Source of the DNA: Lentisphaeria bacterium
GTDB taxonomy: Bacteria > Verrucomicrobiota > Lentisphaeria > Oligosphaerales > Oligosphaeraceae
Assembly (NCBI GenBank): GCA_016302725.1
Contig: JAEDNB010000122.1
Location: forward strand, 1 to 6,278
Length of the DNA: 6,278 nt
Direction: 5' to 3'
Made by a program: the position numbers and the translations under genes. Positions within the stretch are counted from its first letter, which is position 1. The number at the start of each line of letters is the position of its first letter. Positions 1 through 5,440 of this stretch are shown in pieces. The notes below the pieces were generated by a model that ran no database searches, was not told where the DNA came from, and saw only the letters and a program-made list of their open reading frames with translations.

Positions 1-2
1 TC

Positions 3-3000
3 CTCCGCTTCCGCAAGGAAGGGGCGAATTTCCTCTTCCTGGGATGTCAGAATGTCCCCGAAGCCCTCCTGGGGACGGAGAGCCCACTGCCCTCCGCCTG
101 GACCACCCTCCCCAGGATGCGCACACTTCCCGAAGAGATCCGGCGGGAGGGGCTTCGGGGATACCGGGACGGGGAAGGGCGCTGGAGCGTCTGCTTCCAG
201 CCCGCCAGGGACGAATGGTATCTCCTGCCGGGGCTCTTTGAGTGCGTGCCTCCCGAACAGGCCAATCAGAACGTCCCCTCCCTCTGGGGGCGGAACTTCC
301 CCTATTGGGAATACCTCCATCTCCAGACCCTGAAGCTCCTCCGGGGACTGGCCGGCCTTGCCCTGCCTGTCCACCTGGAGTCCTGCCAGGAGGACGAGGT
401 GGTGCTGGCGTCGGACCGGGAGGCGCGGGTGCGCCTGCGGGTGCGGGTGATGAACCTCCATCGCCGGGAGGAGGCAAACGATCTCCGGGAAGTGGACTTG
501 AAGCCGGGGAAGACCTCCCTCCGCCTCTCCCGGGAAGGGCTGCCGGGGGGGCGCCATGTGGCCCATCTCTTCCTGGAAGACCAGGAGGGACGCGGGCTGG
601 ACTGCGGAGCCACCGCCTTCTCCCTGCCGGAGGAATTCCCCCTGGACCTGGCCTTCTCCCATGGGGACCGGGTCTACCGCCCCGGGGAAGAGGTGGGCAT
701 CTCCTTCACCTGCCCCTCCTGGCCCTCCCAGGCCCGCCTGGAGGTCCAGGTCTCCGACACGGAGGGACGGGTGCTGCTGGAGAAAACCCTCTCCCCCTTG
801 GAAAAGGGAACGGCCTCCCTCTCCTTCCTCCCCCAGGAACCCCTGGGACGACTCTACCGGGTGGAGGCCCTCCTCCGGGAGGGGGACGCCCCCCGAAGCC
901 ACGCCTACGGAGAGTTCGCCCTCCGCATCCCCAAGGACCCACGCCGCATGGACGCCCTGGTCTGGCTGGGATACTATCCCATGCTCATGGAATTGAAGAA
1001 ACTGGGCTTTACCCACCATATGGTCAACCTCCAGCAGGACATGCACTCCATGGGCATGCTCCATGCCCTGGCGGACGTGGGGCTCCAGATGGTGGCCACA
1101 CGCGCCGGACAGTTGGATGTGCCTCATGAATCCGAATTGCGCTACCGGGGGGACATCCCCTCCGACCCCGTCCGCAACCCCTGCTACTCCGACCCCGCCT
1201 TCCTCCAGGCGCTCCGGGAACGCATCCACACCGCAATGACCCGGCAGCACTACGGCTTCTACGGCATCACCCTCCAGGAAATCGCGGACGAGGCCTATCT
1301 GGGACGCTCCGTCTGCTACAGTCCCTTCTGCCTGGACGCCTTCCGCAAGCGGCTGCAGGAGGACTACGGCTCCCTGGAGGCGTTGAACCGGGAGTGGGAG
1401 ACCTCCTTCTCCACCTGGGGGGAGGTGACTCCCTGCCAGCAGGAGGAACTCCCCAGCCAGGAAAACCTCAGCCGCTGGCAGGACCACAAGCTCTTCATGA
1501 CCGCCATGTATGCCAGGAACTGGGTGGGGGGCACCCGGGAGGCCATCCGGCAGGTGGTTCCGGAAAGCCAGGCCGGACTCTCTGGAACCCAGGTGCCCGG
1601 CTTGAGCTACGACTGGGCGCAACTGATGAAATACATCGACTGCCTCTCCTTCTACGGCGGCATCCAGCGAAAACTGGTCCACGACCTGGCCAAGCCCGGC
1701 TTCGTCGCCGGGGAATGGACGGGATACTGCCTGGCCTACCAGGTGAATGAGTTTGACCAGAAGGCCCGCCTCTGGGACAATCTCTTCCTGGGCTCCAATT
1801 TCTCCAGCATCTTCATGGGGCATGGAATGCACGGGGACCTCTCCCCCAACCCCAACATGCGCCTGTACAGCCAGGGACTGAAGGAAATCAAGAAGGGGGC
1901 GGACTGCCTGGTGCTCTCTGCCCGGGAAATCCACCAGGAGGTGGGGGTCCTCTACTCCCAGCCCTCCCTCTTCGCCGCCATGGGCGGCCTGGGCGGCAAC
2001 GTGTGGCACAACAGCCAGACGGGCTGGGCGGCCCTCCTCTCCGACATGAAGCAGCCCTTCCGCTACGTCACCTACGAGGAACTGGACCAGGGGGTGCCCG
2101 ACGGACTCAAGGTCATGGTCCTCCCCTGCTCTCTGGCGCTCTCCACCCGGGCTCTCCAGAATCTCCGGCTCTTCGTGGAGGAGGGGGGCACCCTCCTGGC
2201 GGATTTCGCCCCCGCCGTGGCGGATGAACACGGAAAGTTCCAATCCCGCCCCGAGGCGGAGGAACTCTTCGGCGTGGACCGCTCCCAAAGCACCCGCACC
2301 CCTGTGGAGTTCTCCCTGGAATCCTGGGGGAATTGCTCCCTCCGCTATGGGGAGGGGAAGCTTCTCGCCCAAGGGGCGCAGGCCATGGAAAACGCCCCTG
2401 ACGGCACCCCCATCCTCCTGGAACATCCCCTCGGGCAGGGACGGGTGCTTCTCCTGAATCTCCTCCTGACCGGATACCAGGAGGTCCTCCTGGGGGGCGT
2501 GGGCGGCGAACTGCTCTCCACCAGGGGCGGAAACGAGGACTTTTGCCAGAAAATCCGGGAGTGGCTGGACCGCGCCCTGCAAAGGGCCGGCACCGCCCCC
2601 AGGGTCGCCGCGCTCCTCGCAGACTCCCAGACGCTCTATCCCGCCCATACCACCCTCCGGCAGGACGGCGACGCCTTCGTCTTCGGCATGGTGAAGCCCG
2701 TGGCCGACAACGGCACCGACAAGTATCCCATGCTCTTCCAGGATACCCCCCAGGAGTCCGTCACGGTCACCCTGCCTGTGGCAGGCTTCCTCTACGATGT
2801 GAGGAAGGGGGCATTCCTGGGAGAGGGCAACTCCTTCTCCACACGCCTTGTGCCGGGAGACGCGGCGTTGGTGTCCATCCTGCCCCAGAAGGCGGAGGAG
2901 GTGTTTCTCCAGGCCCCCGCCTCCGCCCAGCCGGGCGCCCCCTTGGAGATCGTGGCCCAACTGAAGGACGCCACCACCCCGCAGGTCTTCCGCCTGGAGT

Positions 3001-3176
3001 TGACGGACCCCGCCGGCAAAGCCCAGGAAATCTACCAGCAGGTGAAGCGGGGGGAGGAGGGGACCGTGCAATTCTCCTTCGCCTTCGCCTTGAACGACCC
3101 CAAGGGCATTTGGAAAATCACCGCCCACAGCGTGAATACCGGCCTGGAAAGGTCCGTCGACCTCCTCCTGGAATAG
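3..3176 (+). CDS. GH42-like multidomain glycoside hydrolase (5' end outside window)
   Basis: Probable beta-galactosidase-like glycosidase; the substrate cannot be read from sequence. The frame has no stop back to position 3, so ATG 117 is not the start: 38 further in-frame residues precede it, and 1057 residues are visible. Numbered from Met117, residues 1-80 resemble the end of an amidotransferase-like domain, closing with PYWEYLHLQ (62-70) and an LAG turn. Residues about 85-170 and 175-270 look like beta-sandwich (Ig-like) domains. About 275-600 resembles a GH42-type TIM barrel: DE at 391-392 followed by YSPFCLDAFR and LNREWETSFSTW is the acid/base region typical of these proteins, and E533 in GEWTGY is a candidate nucleophile. 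VLYSQPS (611-617) and FVEEGGTLLAD (686-696) mark a trimerisation-like Rossmann domain. The last 200 or so residues are beta-rich, with an Ig-like end. It ends at TAG 3174-3176. No signal peptide can be judged because the N-terminus is missing. Family assignment is confident; catalytic residues are inferred. Confidence 0.85.
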   Translation, partial: LRFRKEGANFLFLGCQNVPEALLGTESPLPSAWTTLPRMRTLPEEIRREGLRGYRDGEGRWSVCFQPARDEWYLLPGLFECVPPEQANQNVPSLWGRNFPYWEYLHLQTLKLLRGLAGLALPVHLESCQEDEVVLASDREARVRLRVRVMNLHRREEANDLREVDLKPGKTSLRLSREGLPGGRHVAHLFLEDQEGRGLDCGATAFSLPEEFPLDLAFSHGDRVYRPGEEVGISFTCPSWPSQARLEVQVSDTEGRVLLEKTLSPLEKGTASLSFLPQEPLGRLYRVEALLREGDAPRSHAYGEFALRIPKDPRRMDALVWLGYYPMLMELKKLGFTHHMVNLQQDMHSMGMLHALADVGLQMVATRAGQLDVPHESELRYRGDIPSDPVRNPCYSDPAFLQALRERIHTAMTRQHYGFYGITLQEIADEAYLGRSVCYSPFCLDAFRKRLQEDYGSLEALNREWETSFSTWGEVTPCQQEELPSQENLSRWQDHKLFMTAMYARNWVGGTREAIRQVVPESQAGLSGTQVPGLSYDWAQLMKYIDCLSFYGGIQRKLVHDLAKPGFVAGEWTGYCLAYQVNEFDQKARLWDNLFLGSNFSSIFMGHGMHGDLSPNPNMRLYSQGLKEIKKGADCLVLSAREIHQEVGVLYSQPSLFAAMGGLGGNVWHNSQTGWAALLSDMKQPFRYVTYEELDQGVPDGLKVMVLPCSLALSTRALQNLRLFVEEGGTLLADFAPAVADEHGKFQSRPEAEELFGVDRSQSTRTPVEFSLESWGNCSLRYGEGKLLAQGAQAMENAPDGTPILLEHPLGQGRVLLLNLLLTGYQEVLLGGVGGELLSTRGGNEDFCQKIREWLDRALQRAGTAPRVAALLADSQTLYPAHTTLRQDGDAFVFGMVKPVADNGTDKYPMLFQDTPQESVTVTLPVAGFLYDVRKGAFLGEGNSFSTRLVPGDAALVSILPQKAEEVFLQAPASAQPGAPLEIVAQLKDATTPQVFRLELTDPAGKAQEIYQQVKRGEEGTVQFSFAFALNDPKGIWKITAHSVNTGLERSVDLLLE

Positions 3177-3392
3177 GAGAGGGACGCACCCGTCGCCTCA
3201 GCCGGCGCCAGGCACAAGGGGGGAGGGCGCGCCCATCATGGGATTGTTTCCCCGGCGTCCGCAGAGCCCGCAAAACAAGAAGGGACTGGCAAGCCAACGC
3301 CTTCCTTGCGCCGTGCCTTGGAGAAAACCGCAAATCCAAAAGGACGGGCAAGGGTACGCCATTCCCTGGGGCATTTGTGGACTTTGCGACGC

Positions 3393-3425
3393 GGGGGGAT
3401 TTTGGGGCGGGCGGGGGGAGCCGGG
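3393..3425 (+). other. Putative G-quadruplex motif upstream of symporter
   Basis: Five G-tracts lie within 33 bases on the coding strand: six G (3393-3398), four G (3404-3407), three G (3409-3411), six G (3413-3418) and three G (3423-3425). The loops are 5, 1, 1 and 4 bases, which satisfies the usual quadruplex rule with one tract to spare. The motif ends one base before the possible -10 element, so it covers the place where a -35 element would be. Whether it folds is not known. Confidence 0.5.
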
Positions 3426-3426
3426 T

Positions 3427-3432
3427 TATAGT
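3427..3432 (+). promoter_or_regulatory. Possible -10 element (TATAGT) for symporter
   Basis: TATAGT, within TTATAGTATC, matches five of six bases of the sigma-70 -10 consensus and stands out in a very G-rich stretch 140 bases upstream of the symporter start. No good -35 lies at 16-18 bases; the nearest weak candidate is TTGGGG (3402-3407) at 19 bases. A start near 3438-3440 would give a leader of about 135 bases. The call rests on the -10 match and its isolation alone. Confidence 0.3.
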
Positions 3433-3443
3433 ATCGGCTTCTT

Positions 3444-3462
3444 TCGCCTTGCCCCGAGGCGA
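3444..3462 (+). other. Hairpin in presumed symporter leader
   Basis: TCGCCT (3444-3449) and AGGCGA (3457-3462) are perfect inverted repeats around a seven-base loop, extendable by G-U pairs. It starts about 11 bases after the possible -10 element, so it would sit at the very 5' end of the transcript or act as an operator for a dimeric regulator. No T-tract follows, so it is not an intrinsic terminator. Confidence 0.3.
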
Positions 3463-3504
3463 GGTTCATCTCATCATCCCTTTTGCGTCCGGGGGGCGCT
3501 CCGT

Positions 3505-3539
3505 GGAAGGGAGGGATGGGGGTTGTCTCCCTGCTCCCT
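3505..3539 (+). promoter_or_regulatory. Shine-Dalgarno-like purine tract paired in a hairpin
   Basis: The purine tract at 3505-3515 ends directly before ATG 3516, which is in frame with the symporter and better placed relative to a ribosome site than ATG 3573. Its AGGGAG (3508-3513) is complementary to CTCCCT at 3527-3532 and again at 3534-3539, so the tract could be masked in the RNA. It decides between the two starts only weakly. It may also be a leader element controlling translation. Confidence 0.25.
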
Positions 3540-3572
3540 AGGTTTCACCCATTCAACGGAACACCATCAACC

Positions 3573-5159
3573 ATGTCGCCCCTAGTGCTCAAGTTGGCCC
3601 TTCTGGGACTTTTTGCCCTGCTTATGATTGGCGTCGGGATTTATTGCCGTCGTCATTCCACGGATGTGAACGGATTTGTCCTGGGGGGGCGTGCGGTAGG
3701 CCCCTGGCTCACCGCCTTTGCCTACGGGACCAGTTACTTTTCCGCCGTGGTGTTTGTGGGGTATGCGGGGCAGTTCGGGTGGCGCTATGGGATATCTGCC
3801 ACTTGGGCGGGCATAGGGAACGCCATCATCGGCTCCCTGATGGCCTGGGTGATTCTGGGGCGCCGCACGCGCATCATGTCCCAGCATCTGGATTCCGCCA
3901 CCATGCCCCAGTTCTTCGGGGAGCGTTTCCAGAGCACCAGCCTGAAGCTGGGGGCTTCGCTGATTATCTTCATCTTCCTGATTCCCTACACCGCCTCCCT
4001 TTACAACGGACTCTCCCGCCTTTTCAGCATGGGGTTCAGCATTGACTACTCCGTCTGCATCGTGCTGATGGCGGTGCTGACGGCGGTCTACGTGGTGGTG
4101 GGTGGCTACATGGCCACCGCCATCAACGATTTCATCCAGGGAATCATCATGCTGGTGGGCATCGTGGTGCTCATCGGGGCCGTCCTGATGAGCCAGGGCG
4201 GGCTTCAGGCGTCCCTGGTGAAACTGGCCCAGGTCACCGACGCCAGCGCAGTGGCCTCCGCCCAGGCCTTGAACGGGGCGACCCCCGGCATCTTCGCCTC
4301 CTTCCTGGGTCCCGACCCCCTGAACCTCCTCTTCGTGGTGTTGCTGACCTCCCTGGGCACCTGGGGACTCCCCCAGATGGTGCAGAAATTCTACGCCATC
4401 ACCAACGAGGGCGCCATCCACAAGGGCACCGTAATCTCCACGGTCTTCGCCCTGGTGGTGGCGGGAGGATGCTATTTCCTGGGGGGCTTCGGAAGGATTT
4501 TCGCGGATCGGGTGGACATTGCCCGCAACGGGTACGACTCCATCATCCCCGCCATGCTGGAGTCCCTCCATCCCGCCCTGATTGCCATGACGGTGATTCT
4601 GGTGCTGGCCGCCTCCATGTCCACCCTCTCCTCCCTGGTGATTGCCTCCAGTTCCACCCTGGCCATTGACTTCCTACACGGGTGCCTGTTGAAGGGGCGC
4701 ATGAGCCAGCGCCAGCAACTCCTGGTCATCCGGCTGCTCATCGTGGTCTTCATCGCCATCTCCGCCGCCATTGCCCTGGTGCAGTACAACAGCAAGGTGA
4801 CCTTCATCGCCCAGCTCATGGGCATCTCCTGGGGTGCCCTGGCCGGCTCCTTCCTGGCCCCCTTCCTCTATTCCCTCTATTGGAAGGGAACCACCAAAGC
4901 CTCCTGCTGGGCCTGCTTCCTCTTCGGCTCCCTCCTCATGGTGGCCGACATGATCCCCGCCACCAAAACCCTCCTCCCCAAACTCATCCAGTCCCCCATC
5001 AACTGCGGCGTGGTGGCCATGCTGGGGGGGCTGGTGATTGTCCCCGTGGTCAGCGCACTCTCCCGGAAGCCGGAAAAGGCCATGGTGGAGAAAATCTTCT
5101 CCTGCTATGACCGAAAGGTGACGGTCTCCGTGAAGACCGCCGTGGGCGAGGCAAAATAG
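3573..5159 (+). CDS. Sodium:solute symporter (SSS family)
   Basis: Inner-membrane transporter, 528 residues, of the SSS family (TC 2.A.21, the PutP/SGLT group), which couples Na+ entry to uptake of a solute such as a sugar, amino acid or organic acid. A hydrophobic first helix (about 4-24) is followed by GGRAVGPWLTA (38-48), the usual entry to helix 2. GGYMATAINDFIQG (177-190) matches the conserved core region, LGTWGLPQMVQKFYA (261-275) the loop written LG..G.P in PutP, and AASMSTLSS (346-354) carries the Ser-Thr pair (S350, T351) corresponding to the Na+-binding pair of PutP. At least twelve hydrophobic segments alternate along the protein; the tail from about 490 is charged. ATG 3573 is chosen because it places the first helix at the N-terminus as in relatives, though its Shine-Dalgarno is weak. 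ATG 3516, in the same frame and just after GGAAGGGAGGG, would add 19 residues. The substrate is not readable; the hydrolase upstream makes a sugar plausible. Confidence 0.9.
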   Translation: MSPLVLKLALLGLFALLMIGVGIYCRRHSTDVNGFVLGGRAVGPWLTAFAYGTSYFSAVVFVGYAGQFGWRYGISATWAGIGNAIIGSLMAWVILGRRTRIMSQHLDSATMPQFFGERFQSTSLKLGASLIIFIFLIPYTASLYNGLSRLFSMGFSIDYSVCIVLMAVLTAVYVVVGGYMATAINDFIQGIIMLVGIVVLIGAVLMSQGGLQASLVKLAQVTDASAVASAQALNGATPGIFASFLGPDPLNLLFVVLLTSLGTWGLPQMVQKFYAITNEGAIHKGTVISTVFALVVAGGCYFLGGFGRIFADRVDIARNGYDSIIPAMLESLHPALIAMTVILVLAASMSTLSSLVIASSSTLAIDFLHGCLLKGRMSQRQQLLVIRLLIVVFIAISAAIALVQYNSKVTFIAQLMGISWGALAGSFLAPFLYSLYWKGTTKASCWACFLFGSLLMVADMIPATKTLLPKLIQSPINCGVVAMLGGLVIVPVVSALSRKPEKAMVEKIFSCYDRKVTVSVKTAVGEAK

Positions 5160-5187
5160 AACCACACAGATCCCCCAAATAAGGGAA

Positions 5188-5206
5188 AGCCGCCCCAAAG
5201 GGGGCT
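5188..5206 (+). terminator. Weak terminator-like hairpin after symporter
   Basis: AGC (5188-5190) and CCCC (5193-5196) pair with GGGG (5200-5203) and GCT (5204-5206) around an AAA loop, with a two-base bulge (5191-5192). It lies 29 bases after the symporter stop, a normal place for a terminator, but no T-tract follows. Its right arm is shared with the longer helix 5199-5248, so the two would be mutually exclusive. Confidence 0.3.
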
Positions 5207-5266
5207 GGAGGACGTGGTGGAATGAAAGGCCATAGCATCCAGCCTCCTGACTTCTTCCTCTATGGC
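5199..5266 (+). repeat. Interlocking inverted repeats (pseudoknot-like)
   Basis: Helix A pairs 5199-5209 with 5238-5248: eleven consecutive pairs, ten Watson-Crick and one G-U. Helix B pairs GCCATAG (5229-5235) with CTATGGC (5260-5266): seven perfect pairs. The left arm of helix B lies in the loop of helix A and its right arm lies outside, which is the topology of an H-type pseudoknot. A smaller pair, TCAGC (5271-5275) with GCTGA (5293-5297), follows. This may be a structured RNA, an untranslated-region element, a dispersed repeat, or the remains of a mobile element's end. Confidence 0.4.
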
Positions 5267-5425
5267 ATATTCAGCTTGCCTCCAGAAAATTGGCTGACGC
5301 TCCGCACGCAAGTGCACCCTTCCGTTGCCCACGCCAGAAGGTTTTTTGCGATAGGCAACAAGGGCTAACATACAAAAATCGACTCATGGCATTCTCTCCC
5401 TTGCCCCCTCCGGGGACCGCTCATG

Positions 5426-5431
5426 AAGGAG
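5426..5431 (+). promoter_or_regulatory. Shine-Dalgarno for ATG 5441
   Basis: AAGGAG lies nine bases before ATG 5441 and is the best ribosome-binding sequence in the window. It supports 5441 as the start of the acyltransferase frame as the sequence now reads. Another in-frame ATG at 5423 overlaps the site and is therefore unlikely to be used. Confidence 0.5.
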
Positions 5432-5440
5432 AGGAATATC

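Larger units (their letters stand above)
3177..3572. other. Intergenic region between hydrolase and symporter
   Basis: These 396 bases contain no gene I can support; longer frames crossing them are tails of shadow frames from the hydrolase or upstream extensions of the symporter frame. A perfect 10-base palindrome, GGGCGCGCCC (3225-3234), is followed immediately by an imperfect CCCATCATGGG (3232-3242) and a short T-rich stretch. This could be a weak terminator for the hydrolase or a protein-binding site, but neither is convincing. The right half (3391-3540) carries the G-tract cluster, the possible -10 element and the leader hairpins listed separately, which suggests that the symporter has its own promoter. 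Confidence 0.6.
5160..5440. other. Intergenic region rich in inverted repeats
   Basis: There is no convincing gene between the symporter stop and the acyltransferase. The left half (5188-5297) holds overlapping inverted repeats described as separate features. The right half has AT-rich patches (5341-5380) where a promoter for the acyltransferase could lie. TTGCGA (5346-5351) with CATACA (5369-5374) has correct 17-base spacing, but the second hexamer is poor. A minus-strand frame (5105-5371) and a plus-strand frame ending at 5574 exist but lack ribosome sites or recognisable content. Confidence 0.55.

Noticed and set aside
242..1129. Plus-strand frame of 295 codons inside the hydrolase
   Set aside because: It is very rich in Gly and Pro, low in complexity, and fully contained in the hydrolase in another frame.
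3225..3242. Palindromes GGGCGCGCCC and CCCATCATGGG as a terminator
   Set aside because: The first has no loop, the second can form only about three pairs, and the T-stretch after them is short and interrupted.
2543..3541. Plus-strand frame of 332 codons overlapping the hydrolase end and running through the intergenic region
   Set aside because: It is rich in Arg, Gly and Pro, lies out of frame with the well-supported hydrolase over most of its length, and has no recognisable motif: a high-GC shadow.
3582..4571. Long minus-strand frame of 329 codons opposite the symporter
   Set aside because: It is rich in Gly, His, Asp and Glu with no domain pattern, as expected for the complement of hydrophobic membrane codons. 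The plus-strand symporter fully explains the region.
5105..5371. Minus-strand frame of 88 codons, half in the gap after the symporter
   Set aside because: A stretch reading QAEYAIEEEVRRLD looks protein-like, but there is no ribosome site before its ATG, the second half is antisense to the symporter end, and the inverted repeats explain the region equally well. It could be a gene remnant, but this is not supportable.
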